Counted from the first letter of the stretch, positions 1 to 8,375 are shown. The stretch: 64,000 nt of DNA from Azospirillum tabaci (GCF_014596085.1 NZ_JACCJY010000025.1:1-64000); one strand, 5' to 3'. Program-made: numbers and translations. The notes: generated from the sequence alone by a model not told the origin.

Positions 1-334
1 CGACGGAGCCGGCGTCGGTGCCCAGAGCGGAATAGGCGGCGGTGGTCAGACCGCGCGCCTGCTCGATCATGTCGTCGATCGAGGTCAAGCCCTTGTCGGC
101 GGCCTTGATGGTGCTAATGGCCTGCCCCATCGTGTCCTTCAGCGCGGTCAGGTCGCCGGCGCGCTGGGTCAGGTTCTTCGCCGCGAAGAACGACGTCGGG
201 CCATCGAGCGCCGAGTTGATCTTGTTGCCGGTGGCGAGGATGTTCTGCTTCTTCGCGATCGAGTCCTGGACGCCCTGCAGCTGCAGCAGGTTCGTGCGCA
301 TCGACGAAGACAGGGAGATGTCGCTGGTAGCCAT
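1..334 (-). CDS. flagellin, N-terminal part (gene cut by window edge)
   Basis: Structural subunit of the flagellar filament, exported through the flagellar type III system. Only the first 111 residues are in the window. They show the conserved flagellin D0/D1 N-terminus: a Ser/Leu-rich start (SLSSSMRTNLLQLQ), then ATGNKINSALDGPTSFF and later ALKDTMGQAISTIKAADKGL, the alpha-helical spine used for polymerisation. The ATG at 334 is preceded by AAGGAG at the right distance. A sigma-54 promoter and an array of palindromes lie upstream, and a glycosylation locus follows upstream of that. The gene is therefore probably an independently controlled late flagellar gene whose product is glycosylated. 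Which flagellin paralogue this is (polar or lateral) cannot be decided. Confidence 0.95.
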   Translation of the reverse strand, partial: MATSDISLSSSMRTNLLQLQGVQDSIAKKQNILATGNKINSALDGPTSFFAAKNLTQRAGDLTALKDTMGQAISTIKAADKGLTSIDDMIEQARGLTTAAYSALGTDAGSV

Positions 335-415
335 GGAAGTCACTCCTTTTGGAGGATGTCGATCCGTACGACGTTGCGCGCACGGAGAGGGACTAATTCC
401 CTCGGGCTACCGCTA

Positions 416-431
416 GGCAATAAACGGGCCA
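416..431 (-). promoter_or_regulatory. sigma-54 promoter of the flagellin gene
   Basis: On the minus strand the sequence TGGCCCGTTTATTGCC has the GG and GC doublets exactly 10 bases apart and matches the TGGCACG-N4-TTGC consensus at all but one or two positions. The predicted start point is near 405, giving a leader of about 70 nt before the flagellin ATG at 334. Late flagellar genes of alphaproteobacteria commonly use RpoN. Confidence 0.8.
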
Positions 432-477
432 GATCAAAATTGCCGCCAGCGCCGGGAAAATCCTGCCTCTGGGAAAA

Positions 478-1590
478 TCAGGGGGCGGCAAATTTTGCCG
501 GGGACTCGGCAGGAATTGCCGACCGCTCGGCACCCTTTGCCGGTTGCGCATCCGATCCGGCAGATTCTGCCGGGCTTGCAGGGAGGGTCACCACCTCGCA
601 GACGGCGAGCGGGCCGGTGGTCAGCGCCACGCTTCCCCAAGACCAGCCGACGCCGAATCCCGACAGGACGAGGCGCAACGGGCCGCCGCACAGCGCCGCA
701 TCCAATTCGGAGGCCAGCGCCAGAGGAATGGAAGCGGAGCTGGTGTTGCCGAATCCGGCAAGCCCGACCACCGTCTGATCGGGCGTGGCGCCGAGCTTCT
801 GCGCGAGGTGACGGATCATCTGGGCGTTGGCCTGATGCAGGACCAGACGGTCCACAGCCTCCATCGTCCAGCCGGCCCGTTCCAGAACGGCGCGGATGTT
901 GCCCGGCACCTCCCGCAGGGTGAAGGCGAAGACCTGGGTGCCGTCCATGAACAGGTGCGCGGGCTCGCCGGGGCGCCGCAGCCCGCCGCCCGGCACGGCC
1001 AGATAGGGAGCGCCGGCACCGTCGCTGCCCAGCGCAAAGACCATGGGCGCGGCTCCTTCCTCCGCCACCAGCGCCGTCGCCGTGGCGGCGTCGCCGAACA
1101 GGGGCGCCACGGCGCGGTCGTCGGGGTCGATCACACGCGACGTCGTGTCGCCCGCGATCAGCAGGGCGCGCCGCCCACCCGCCGCCTTCAGCATCGCCGA
1201 CGCGGTCCACAGGCCGTGGACGTAGCCCGAGCAGCCGAGAGTCAGATCGAGCACGGCCGCCCCCTTGCCCAGCCCCAGCCGATGGTGGAGCAGATAGCCC
1301 GAAGCCGGCAGGACATGGTCGTGGGTCTGGGTGACCATGACCAGCAGGTCAACGCTGTCCCCTGCCCAGCCCAGCCGGTCCATCAAGCGTCGCGCTGCGG
1401 CCTCCCCCAGGTCGGAGGTGCATTGATGAGGGGGCACGAGATGGCGGGCTTCGATGCCGGTCGCCTTGGCGATCCGGCGGGCGGCGTCCTCGCCGAAGCG
1501 GACGGCCAGATCCTCCACCGTCTCGCGTCGTTCCGGGACGCAGGCGACGAGTCCGGTCAGGGCGACGCCCTCGATCACGCTGGCCACCAT
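478..1590 (-). CDS. FabH-like 3-oxoacyl-ACP synthase III (first copy)
   Basis: Thiolase-fold condensing enzyme, 370 residues. The catalytic triad is intact: Cys120 in LTLGCSGY, His252 in LHQAN and Asn282 in GNTSS. The C-terminal GFGVGWSWGS closes the usual fold. The family joins an acyl starter to malonyl-ACP or transfers acyl groups between carriers. The ATG at 1590 has AAGGAG seven bases upstream. It is last in a train with a FabG-like reductase, AMP-ligase and ACPs, so it probably makes a short acyl group for the flagellar glycan rather than membrane lipid. The last 30 or so residues are an unusual Ala/Pro/Ser tail absent from the paralogue at 13819; its DNA carries the palindrome array, so the tail may exist because of the regulatory DNA. 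Confidence 0.88.
   Translation of the reverse strand: MVASVIEGVALTGLVACVPERRETVEDLAVRFGEDAARRIAKATGIEARHLVPPHQCTSDLGEAAARRLMDRLGWAGDSVDLLVMVTQTHDHVLPASGYLLHHRLGLGKGAAVLDLTLGCSGYVHGLWTASAMLKAAGGRRALLIAGDTTSRVIDPDDRAVAPLFGDAATATALVAEEGAAPMVFALGSDGAGAPYLAVPGGGLRRPGEPAHLFMDGTQVFAFTLREVPGNIRAVLERAGWTMEAVDRLVLHQANAQMIRHLAQKLGATPDQTVVGLAGFGNTSSASIPLALASELDAALCGGPLRLVLSGFGVGWSWGSVALTTGPLAVCEVVTLPASPAESAGSDAQPAKGAERSAIPAESPAKFAAP
486..572 (-). promoter_or_regulatory. four phased palindromes, probable flagellar enhancer (ftr-like) sites
   Basis: Four copies of the perfect 15-bp palindrome CGGCA-N5-TGCCG lie at 486-500, 507-521, 528-542 and 558-572. Start-to-start spacing is 21, 21 and 30 bp, close to two, two and three helical turns, so all copies face one side of the DNA. 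They lie about 80-170 bp upstream of the predicted flagellin start point, the usual place for activators of sigma-54 promoters. The sequence resembles what I remember of the ftr elements bound by Caulobacter FlbD; that identity is inference. The array falls inside the last 30 codons of the neighbouring synthase gene. Confidence 0.75.
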
Positions 1591-1605
1591 GGGCGTCTCC
1601 TTCCG

Positions 1606-2337
1606 TCAGCCGGTGATGCCGCCGTCCACGACGATGGTCTGGCCGGTCACGAAGCCCGCCCCGTCGCCCAGCAGGAAACGGACCACCGGCACCACGTCGG
1701 CCACCTCGCCGAGACGGCCCAGCGGCGTGCGGCGCACGATCTGGTCGCGCTGCCCCTCGGCCAGCGTGCCTGACATCTCGGTGGCGAGATAGCCGGGCGC
1801 GACCGAGTTGACGGTGACCTGGAGCCGCCCGACCTCGCGCGCCAGCGCGCGGGTCAGCCCGTCCAGCCCGGCCTTCGAAGCCGAGTAGGCGGACAGGCCG
1901 GTGTAGCCCCGCTGCCCGATGATCGACGAGATGTTGACGATCCGCCCCGGCCCCCGCTTCACCAGCTTGGCGCGCAGGAAGGCGCGGGCGACCTGGATGG
2001 CCCCGGTCAGGTTGACCTGGATGACCTCCTCCACGTCGATCTCGGGGAAGGTGGCCAGCACGCCTTCGCGCGCGATCCCGGCGTTGTTGACCAGCCCCCA
2101 GAGCGGAGACGCGCCGCCCCAGTCCAGCGCGGCCTCCATGAAGGCCCGCACAGCCTCCCCGTCGCCGATGCGGCAGGGTTGCCAGAACAGGTCGGGCCCG
2201 GCCAGCCGCTCCAACGCCTCGCTCGGCACACGGCTGCAGGTGGAGACGCGGTAGCCCTCGGCCAGCAACGCCTCGACGATCCCCAGCCCCAGCCCGCGGC
2301 TGCCGCCGGTGACGATGACGTGCCGTTTGCCGCTCAT
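1606..2337 (-). CDS. SDR-family 3-oxoacyl-ACP reductase (FabG-like)
   Basis: A 243-residue classical short-chain dehydrogenase with the TGGSRGLG nucleotide-binding motif at the N-terminus, NNAG in strand 4, the catalytic Ser in NISSIIGQ, YSASK, and a C-terminal VVDGG. It is expected to reduce a 3-keto acyl-ACP with NADPH. The start overlaps the stop of the ligase gene by four bases (ATGA) and the synthase gene follows after 15 bp, so the three are translated together. Substrate is inferred from the neighbours; SDRs at such loci can also act on the sugar. Confidence 0.85.
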   Translation of the reverse strand: MSGKRHVIVTGGSRGLGLGIVEALLAEGYRVSTCSRVPSEALERLAGPDLFWQPCRIGDGEAVRAFMEAALDWGGASPLWGLVNNAGIAREGVLATFPEIDVEEVIQVNLTGAIQVARAFLRAKLVKRGPGRIVNISSIIGQRGYTGLSAYSASKAGLDGLTRALAREVGRLQVTVNSVAPGYLATEMSGTLAEGQRDQIVRRTPLGRLGEVADVVPVVRFLLGDGAGFVTGQTIVVDGGITG

Positions 2338-3533
2338 GCCGTTCCTTTCCGCGTCTTCTTGCCCGCCGCCCCCAGGGCGATGCTCCCGGTCATGGTCACC
2401 AGACGGGGTCGCGCGGCGGACGGCAGGTCGGCCACGGCGGTGCGGATCGCGGCGCGCAAGACGGCCTCCTCCACCCCGGGCGCCGGGACCACCAGGGCGG
2501 TCAGGATGTGGCCGGTGACCGGGTTGGCCGCGGCCTGGACCAGGGCATCCCGCACGCCCGGCACGTCCAGCAGCACCTGCTCCACCACCTCCGGGGAGAC
2601 CTTGATGCCGCCGACATTGACCCGCCCGTCGAGCCGCCCGGCGAACAGGGCGCGGTCGCCGCGCACCTCCACGACGTCGCCGGTGGACAGCCAGCCGCCG
2701 TCACCGCCGAGCATCGCGCGGGGGCTGCTCACCTCCAGCACGCCGTCGCGCAGGCGCAGGCCCACCCCGTCGATGCCGCCGTCCAGCCACGCGGCGGGGA
2801 AACCGGCCTTGCCGTCGCCGACCGCGAAAAGGGCTCCGGCCTCCGTCGAAGCGTAGATGTGCCGATGCTTCGCGGTCGGGAAACGCTCCGCCAGCCGGTC
2901 GAGCAACGGCTGGTCGGCCACCTCCCCACCCAGCGTGACCGCCGCCAGCGGCGGTGCGTCGCCATCGAGCGCCAGCAGGAAGGCGCGCCAGAAGCTGGGC
3001 GTCGCGCTGATGTGGGTCACCGCGTGCCTCACGGCGAGGCGCGCCAGGTCCGCCGCTCCGGCGCCGGGCGCCGACACCAGGGTCGCCCCCGCCGCCAGCG
3101 CCGTCAGGATCACCTGAAGCCCGGCGAAGGCCGCCGGTTCGTAGGCCAGAAGCCAGCGCGCGTCCGGATCGGTGGCACCGCGCAGGCGTCCGCGCAGGCG
3201 TTGGAAGTCATGCCGTATCAGCTTCGGCGCGCCCGTGGTGCCGGAGGTCTCCAGCAGCACCGCGAAACCCGGCTCGTGGTGTGGGATCTCTGCCTCCGCG
3301 GCGGTGGTGCGGCGCGACAGACGCAATTCCACCCCGGCCCGCTCGGCGGCGACCAAGGCGGCGACCAAGGCCGGCACGCCCCGCGGCGGCAGGGCCACCC
3401 GCCCGCCCGCCGCCCGAAACGCCGCTTCGAAAGCGTCGGCCTGCGCGGCGATCTCCCCCCATCCCACGCTTCGCTCCGCCTCGATCAGACGAACACCGGG
3501 ATGCAGCCAGGAGGGTGGTGGCCGCAGGCTCAT
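2334..3533 (-). CDS. AMP-dependent acyl-CoA/acyl-ACP ligase
   Basis: ANL-superfamily adenylating enzyme, 399 residues, shorter than typical acyl-CoA synthetases (about 500-550) because the N-terminal part is reduced. Visible motifs in order: the phosphate loop LETSGTTGAPK, the aromatic/Glu motif YASTEAG, STGDVV, the hinge GRLDGRVNVGGIKVSP, and a C-terminal GAAGKKTRK carrying the likely catalytic lysine. It should activate a carboxylic acid as acyl-AMP and pass it to an ACP or CoA thiol. The ATG at 3533 overlaps the ACP stop by four bases, which strongly suggests that ACP is its partner. A longer in-frame reading runs upstream to 3947 but crosses the ACP gene and is not credible. Confidence 0.85.
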   Translation of the reverse strand: MSLRPPPSWLHPGVRLIEAERSVGWGEIAAQADAFEAAFRAAGGRVALPPRGVPALVAALVAAERAGVELRLSRRTTAAEAEIPHHEPGFAVLLETSGTTGAPKLIRHDFQRLRGRLRGATDPDARWLLAYEPAAFAGLQVILTALAAGATLVSAPGAGAADLARLAVRHAVTHISATPSFWRAFLLALDGDAPPLAAVTLGGEVADQPLLDRLAERFPTAKHRHIYASTEAGALFAVGDGKAGFPAAWLDGGIDGVGLRLRDGVLEVSSPRAMLGGDGGWLSTGDVVEVRGDRALFAGRLDGRVNVGGIKVSPEVVEQVLLDVPGVRDALVQAAANPVTGHILTALVVPAPGVEEAVLRAAIRTAVADLPSAARPRLVTMTGSIALGAAGKKTRKGTA

Positions 3534-3793
3534 GCAGCCCCGGCGGGCACGCCCGGACGGTAGAGGGCCGCCAGTTCCCCGATCGTGTTGAACTGGACGA
3601 AGCCGGCGCGGAAGGGATCCTGGCCGGTGCGCTGCTCCAGCACCACCAGCAGCGTGGCGAGGTCGAGGGAGTCGATCGGCAGATCGCCGCCGAGGAAGCG
3701 CGTATCCGGGTCGAGCGCCGGCAGGGTCTCCCCCTTGTCGGCGGCGATGCGGGCAAGCTCTTCGGCGATCAGCGCGAACATGGAATCGGTCAT
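3530..3793 (-). CDS. acyl carrier protein (second of two)
   Basis: An 87-residue acidic helical protein with the phosphopantetheine site LPIDSLDLA (Ser42). It should carry acyl chains as thioesters between the ligase, synthase and reductase encoded next to it. The ATG at 3793 gives MTDSMF and overlaps the stop of the hydrolase gene; an ATG four codons earlier (3805) is possible. The C-terminus is longer and more hydrophobic than that of the other ACP here (4616-4849), so the two probably serve different enzymes. Confidence 0.85.
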   Translation of the reverse strand: MTDSMFALIAEELARIAADKGETLPALDPDTRFLGGDLPIDSLDLATLLVVLEQRTGQDPFRAGFVQFNTIGELAALYRPGVPAGAA

Positions 3794-4608
3794 TGGGAGT
3801 CGCATGCGGAAAGGAAGTCGCGGAGGATGGCCGTGACGGGGGTTGCCGCCTCACTATGCGGCAAGTGCCCGGCCTTGTCGAAGAGATGAAGCGGCGCAGC
3901 GGGGGGCAGACGGTCGGCGGTCGGCACCGGAATGATCCGGTCCTCACGCCCCCACAACAACTGAATCGGCATCGGGAAGGCCGTCCAGTCCACCGGACCG
4001 GGCGACCGGTGCGCCTCCGCGAAGGAGCCGGCGATGATCCGCTCCAGGGCGGCGCGGCGGCGGGGATCGGCGGCCTGGGCGTGCATCACCTCGCCGACGC
4101 GTCCCGCCAGCAGCCAGGGCCGGGCGAACAGGCGCGCGGCGCAGTCCCGCCCCTCCTCCACCGTCTCCAGCGCGGCGACCCGCCGCAGGAACTCCAGGTC
4201 GAAGTCGGGGCCGAGGCCGGCGCTGGCGACCAGCGACAGGCTCGCCACCCGCTCCGGAGCCAGCCGCGCCAGCTCCAACGCGACGTAACCGCCCATCGAA
4301 TGGCCGACCGCATGGACCCGCGGAATTTCCAACGCGTTCAGCAAGCGCAGCAGCCAGGGCGCGAAGGCGCCGACCCGCCCGTCCCCGACCTCCAGGGTCG
4401 AGGCGCCGTGCCCCGGCAGATCCACCGCCAGCACCCGGCGGTCGGCGGCCAGCGCCGCGGCGTTGAACTGCCAGGTCAGCGAATCCCCGGCGAAGCCGTG
4501 CAGCAGCAGGGCCGGAACGCCGCCCCGCCCCATCGACAGATAGGAGGCGGGACCACCCTCGATGTCGGCCCGTCCGCGCCGCGGGGAACGCTCAACCGTC
4601 GACGTCAC
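3790..4608 (-). CDS. alpha/beta-hydrolase, possible acyl-transferase or thioesterase
   Basis: A 272-residue alpha/beta-hydrolase with the oxyanion segment LLLHGFAGDS, nucleophile elbow GHSMGG, acid WGREDRIIP and catalytic His in KAGHLPHS. The start is taken as GTG at 4608, only 7 bp after the ACP stop. The in-frame extension to 4713 would run through the ACP gene. Being sandwiched between two ACP genes suggests it acts on ACP-bound acyl groups, releasing them or moving them to a sugar amine, but the sequence alone does not separate hydrolase from transferase. Confidence 0.8.
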   Translation of the reverse strand: MTSTVERSPRRGRADIEGGPASYLSMGRGGVPALLLHGFAGDSLTWQFNAAALAADRRVLAVDLPGHGASTLEVGDGRVGAFAPWLLRLLNALEIPRVHAVGHSMGGYVALELARLAPERVASLSLVASAGLGPDFDLEFLRRVAALETVEEGRDCAARLFARPWLLAGRVGEVMHAQAADPRRRAALERIIAGSFAEAHRSPGPVDWTAFPMPIQLLWGREDRIIPVPTADRLPPAAPLHLFDKAGHLPHSEAATPVTAILRDFLSACDSQ

Positions 4609-4615
4609 CGGAGCG

Positions 4616-4849
4616 TCAGGCCGTGACGGCGATGCCGGCCAGACCCAGAAGGTCGTCCACCGTCTTCGCCTTGACGAGCTTCTCGCCCTCCACGACGTGG
4701 CCCAGCTTTTCATCGACCAGGGCGATGAAGCTGATGACGGCCAGCGAGTCCCAGGAATCGATCGATTCGAGCTCCTCCGCCCCCGTCAGGGTGCCGGCGT
4801 CCAGTTCCAGCATCTCGTCGAGCGCGAGCAGGAATTCCTTGCGGTCCAT
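4616..4849 (-). CDS. acyl carrier protein (first of two)
   Basis: A 77-residue ACP with phosphopantetheine site SWDSLAVI (Ser35) and the usual acidic helix II. It lies between the CMP-sugar transferase gene (15 bp away) and the hydrolase gene. It should be a substrate carrier for the local acyl chemistry. It needs a phosphopantetheinyl transferase; none is seen in the window, so the housekeeping one is presumably used. Confidence 0.88.
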   Translation of the reverse strand: MDRKEFLLALDEMLELDAGTLTGAEELESIDSWDSLAVISFIALVDEKLGHVVEGEKLVKAKTVDDLLGLAGIAVTA

Positions 4850-4864
4850 GGTGGTGTCTCCGTT

Positions 4865-5623
4865 TCAGTGGAGCGTGTTCTGACGCACGCTGCCGTTCAG
4901 GTCGGCCCATTCAGGGTGCTGACGCAGAACTTTGCAACAATCCTGCCAGCCGAAGCCGGGATTTTCGGGAAGAAGCGCCCCCATCAGGCGGCGGACCAGC
5001 TCCAGGTCGGCGGCCTCGTCCACGCACCAGCGCTGGTCCAGGACGCTGCCGTCCTCCGGCGCCAGGGGGGCGCCGATGCGGAAGCGCTCCGGGCGGCGGT
5101 AGAGGTGGGCGGTGACATGCTCGCGCTCCGCCGCTTCACTGGCGTTGGCGGCGGCCTCGTCCAGAGCGGCGCGGGTGAAGACCTCGCTGTCCAGGCCGCG
5201 CGGGAAGCGGGTGACGTCCAGGCTGAGATAGTCCAGCGGCGGCGCCGATCCCAGGAAGGCGGTCACCACGCGGTCCACCAGAGCCGGGTCGATCAGCGGG
5301 CAGTCGGCGGTGACGCGCACCACCACGTCGGCGCCAGCCATGGCGGCGGCCCCGGCGAAGCGCCCGAGAACGTCTTGCTCATCGCCCCGGAAAACCGGCA
5401 CGCCGAGCGATCCCGCCAGTTCCGCCACCGGGTCATCGGTGCCGTTCACCGTGGTCGCCAGAACCAGCGCGTCGAGCGACCGGCAGCGCGCCAAGCGGCC
5501 CAAATGATGCGTCAGCAATGGCTGCCCCGCCGCGTCCATCAACACCTTGCCGGGCAGGCGGGTCGAGGTCATGCGGGCCTGCGAGATGCAGACGACGCGC
5601 GGCTTGGCCGTGGCGGCGCTCAT
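4865..5623 (-). CDS. SpsF/PseF-type CMP-sugar cytidylyltransferase
   Basis: A 252-residue nucleotidyltransferase whose N-terminus reads CISQARMTSTRLPGK, the CTP-binding signature of the NeuA/SpsF family. It is followed by RVTADCPLIDP, which supplies the metal-binding Asp. It should activate the nonulosonate made by PseI as its CMP derivative. The start overlaps the pseI stop by four bases, so synthase and activator are translationally coupled. Family members are often named SpsF or glycosyltransferase; the PseF role is inferred from coupling to pseI. Confidence 0.85.
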   Translation of the reverse strand: MSAATAKPRVVCISQARMTSTRLPGKVLMDAAGQPLLTHHLGRLARCRSLDALVLATTVNGTDDPVAELAGSLGVPVFRGDEQDVLGRFAGAAAMAGADVVVRVTADCPLIDPALVDRVVTAFLGSAPPLDYLSLDVTRFPRGLDSEVFTRAALDEAAANASEAAEREHVTAHLYRRPERFRIGAPLAPEDGSVLDQRWCVDEAADLELVRRLMGALLPENPGFGWQDCCKVLRQHPEWADLNGSVRQNTLH

Positions 5624-6672
5624 TCGTCCTCCGGGGCCAGCATGTCCCAGCGCAGCGGCTCCCCGCGCCTCAGCGGACGGGCGGCCCGGCGGCCAAGCAC
5701 GACGGGGAGATGTTTCGGCTCCATGCCGAAGCCGGGACGGATGGAGCGGAGGTTGGCGGCGCTCAGCGCCTCGCCCGCCGCCACTTCGGCGGTGACGTAG
5801 AGGGAGCGGCGGTAGTCGCGCCCCCCCGCCTCGCTCGGCTTCACCTCGTAATGGACGCGGCCCAGAGCCGCCCAGGCGGTGCGGACGGAGTCGGCCATCG
5901 CCTTGAACTCCGCCGGCTCCAGGGAAAAGGCGCTGTCCACCCCGCCGTCGGCTCGGGACAGGGTGAAATGCTTCTCGATCACCACCGCGCCCAGCGCCGC
6001 CGCGGCGACCGGCACCGCCATGCCTTGCGTGTGGTCGGAGAGGCCGACGTCGACACCGAAGGCCTGCGCCAGATGCGGGATGGTGCGCAGGTTGCAGTCC
6101 TCGGGCGGGGTCGGGTAGCCGCTGACGCAATGGAGCAGAACGAGCGGCGCGTCGCCCGCGGCCTCCACCGCCTCTCCGATCTCGCCCAGCGTGGCGAGAC
6201 CGGTGGACAGGATCAGCGGCTTGCCCGAGCGGGCAGCACGGCGGATCAGCGGCAGGTCGTTCATCTCGAAGGAGGCGATCTTGAAGGCCGGGGCGTCCAG
6301 CCGCTCCAGCAGCTCCACCGCCGTGTCGTCGAAGGGGGAGCTGAAGATGGTCAGGCCGATGGCGCGGGCGCGCTCGAACAGCGGCCCGTGCCACTCCCAC
6401 GGCGTGTGGGCCTCGCGGTAGAGGTCGTGCAGGGTGCGGCCTTTCCACAACCCACCCTCCAGCAGGAAGCCCGGCCCGTCATGGTCGATGGTCAGAGTGT
6501 CGGCGGTGTAGGTCTGCAGCTTCACCGCATCGGCGCCGGCCTCCTTGGCGGCGTCGACCAGGGCGAGCGCCCGGTTCAGGTCGCCCTTGTGGTTGCCCGA
6601 CATCTCGGCGATCAGATAGGGCGGATGCCCGGGGCCGATGGGGCGGCCGTTGATGATGACGTCGCGCGGCAC
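5620..6672 (-). CDS. pseI: pseudaminic acid synthase (NeuB family)
   Basis: Condenses 6-deoxy-AltdiNAc with phosphoenolpyruvate to give pseudaminic acid. The 350 residues match the full family length: LIAEMSGNHKGDL at the start, KLQTYTADT, TPWEW, FSSPFDDTAVELL, KIASFEMND, VGLSDHTQG and IEKHFTLSR. A C-terminal antifreeze-like (SAF) domain begins near residue 290 (RSLYVTAEVAAGE). TPWEW and GLW favour PseI over NeuB or LegI. The start is GTG at 6672 with only weak ribosome-site similarity, but no other start fits the conserved N-terminus. Confidence 0.9.
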   Translation of the reverse strand: MPRDVIINGRPIGPGHPPYLIAEMSGNHKGDLNRALALVDAAKEAGADAVKLQTYTADTLTIDHDGPGFLLEGGLWKGRTLHDLYREAHTPWEWHGPLFERARAIGLTIFSSPFDDTAVELLERLDAPAFKIASFEMNDLPLIRRAARSGKPLILSTGLATLGEIGEAVEAAGDAPLVLLHCVSGYPTPPEDCNLRTIPHLAQAFGVDVGLSDHTQGMAVPVAAAALGAVVIEKHFTLSRADGGVDSAFSLEPAEFKAMADSVRTAWAALGRVHYEVKPSEAGGRDYRRSLYVTAEVAAGEALSAANLRSIRPGFGMEPKHLPVVLGRRAARPLRRGEPLRWDMLAPEDE

Positions 6673-6702
6673 GGAGGACGGTCTCTCTGTAAAGGTCGTG
6701 AA

Positions 6703-8310
6703 TCACTCTGCCACGGAAGCGGACGGCGGGTCTTCCTTTTGTGCGGCAGCCCGCAGAAGGTCCCGCGCCTCCTCGCCATAGGCCAGCAGCCGTTCGGCGC
6801 AGCGGTGGCGGTCGCCGACGGTCAGGAAACGGATGCGCGACAGCTCCGCCTGCCGCTCCCGCAGCGCGGGGTCGGCGACGAGGGCGGCGGCGCGCTCCAC
6901 ATAGGCGGCTGCGTCCGGCACGGGAATGCCCGCCCCCGCCACGCTCGCCACGTCGCCCCAGGCCAGCGTGACCACCGGCAGCCCTTCCGCGATGGCGTAG
7001 GCGGCGCTGCCGCCGCCGCCCTGGCGGGACGGGTTGAGGTAGGCGTGGCAGCGCCGGTAGAAGGCGCGAATGTCCTTGAGATGGCCCAGGCTGCGCATCC
7101 GCGCGCCGTTGCGCGCCGCCGTCAGCCGGGCCGGCAATTGCTCCGCCTCCCCCGCGAAGACGATCACTGCGCCGGGGCAGCGGTCGAGGATGGAATCGGC
7201 CAGCGCGAGGAATTCCCCGGTCACCTCAAAATCCAGGCGGGTGCCCACCACGGCGAAGACGAAGGCGGCATCGCCCAGATCGAGATCGCCCCCGACACCC
7301 GCCGTGGGGGGTGGGGAGAAGCCCAGCGTGAAGGGCCGGAAGCGCCGCGCGAAGGGGCCTCGGTAAAGCGCCGGCATGGCGTCCGTGTGGTTCCCCTCCT
7401 CGTAGCCCAGCACCAGATGGGCCAGCGAGATGGTCATGCCCGAGGTGGTGGGCAGGCAGACCACCGGCCGCGCGCCGGTCACCGCGAACAGGTCGCCCAC
7501 CACGTTGGCCCCGCCGAAGGTGACCAGCAGGTCGGGGTCATAGCCGTCGACGGCACCGACGATGGTGGACAGCTTGTCCTTGGAAAAGGCGCGGTCGGTG
7601 AAGGAGGCCATCTTCACCTGCCGACCGAACATCTTCAGCGCGAAGACGCCCTCGTAATCGGCGACCAGCTCCGCGATCATCGGCGGAACGAACAGGCTCT
7701 CGGCCCGCAGCGGCATGGTGTTGCAGTTGATGATGGCGACGTCGAGCCCGAAGTCATCCTGAAGCCGGCTGGCGTAGTCGAAGCAGTCGCGCGAGGGCTG
7801 GTGCTGGTCGTTGGTGAACTGGTTGGTCAGCACGGCCACCCGGCGGATCGGCCCGTCGCGCGGCGCGTGGCGCGGCGGAACGACGCCCCAGCGCCGCGCC
7901 ACCGCCGACACCAGTTCTTCATAAAAGCGGAAAAGGTCGCAGGGGCCGAAGGCGCTCAGCTTGTCCGGCGCCGAGGCCGCCAGGAACAGCTGCCGCGCCA
8001 TGCACCAGTAGGTGTAGTGCATCAGCTGCGGTCCGACCCGCTCCCCGCCCAGCAGCAGGTAATGGAGAATGCGCTCGTAGTGGTAGAGGTCGCCGGTCAG
8101 CTGGAACAGAACGGAGTGGATCAGCACCGTCTCCCCGGTCGGCGGGTCGCGGCGAAGCGCCTCGGCGATGGACAGGCGGGCGTCCAGTTCCAGCTCGCGG
8201 CGCATGCGCTCGCAGTGGGCGGACAGGGTGTTGAGGCGGTCGGCGTTGAACTGGCGCTCGGCCAGCAGGGCCTTCAGCGTGACGGCCTGTTCCCCGGCGA
8301 TGTCGGACAT
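6703..8310 (-). CDS. glycosyltransferase (GT4-like C-terminal domain)
   Basis: A 535-residue protein. The first 150 residues are helical and of no recognised family. From about residue 155 (RRVAVLTNQFTNDQHQPS) two Rossmann-like halves follow. The C-terminal half has GHLKDIRAFYRRCHAYLNPSR and a Gly-rich acidic segment (SAAYAIAEGLPVVT) that corresponds to the EX7E nucleotide-sugar site of GT-B enzymes. The ATG at 8310 has GGGGGAA upstream. Position between pseI and the TPR-glycosyltransferase suggests it builds or extends the flagellar glycan; donor sugar unknown. Confidence 0.75.
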   Translation of the reverse strand: MSDIAGEQAVTLKALLAERQFNADRLNTLSAHCERMRRELELDARLSIAEALRRDPPTGETVLIHSVLFQLTGDLYHYERILHYLLLGGERVGPQLMHYTYWCMARQLFLAASAPDKLSAFGPCDLFRFYEELVSAVARRWGVVPPRHAPRDGPIRRVAVLTNQFTNDQHQPSRDCFDYASRLQDDFGLDVAIINCNTMPLRAESLFVPPMIAELVADYEGVFALKMFGRQVKMASFTDRAFSKDKLSTIVGAVDGYDPDLLVTFGGANVVGDLFAVTGARPVVCLPTTSGMTISLAHLVLGYEEGNHTDAMPALYRGPFARRFRPFTLGFSPPPTAGVGGDLDLGDAAFVFAVVGTRLDFEVTGEFLALADSILDRCPGAVIVFAGEAEQLPARLTAARNGARMRSLGHLKDIRAFYRRCHAYLNPSRQGGGGSAAYAIAEGLPVVTLAWGDVASVAGAGIPVPDAAAYVERAAALVADPALRERQAELSRIRFLTVGDRHRCAERLLAYGEEARDLLRAAAQKEDPPSASVAE

Positions 8311-8375
8311 GCTGTTCCCCCAACCGGCGCCTGTGTTGCGCCCCGCCTCCTGATAGCCCCGGCGTGGTTAAGGTT

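Noticed and set aside
486..572. The palindromes as NifA-type upstream sites or as a cluster of sigma-54 promoters
   Set aside because: NifA sites have the form TGT-N10-ACA, which is absent. The GG and GC doublets in these palindromes are 8, not 10, bases apart.
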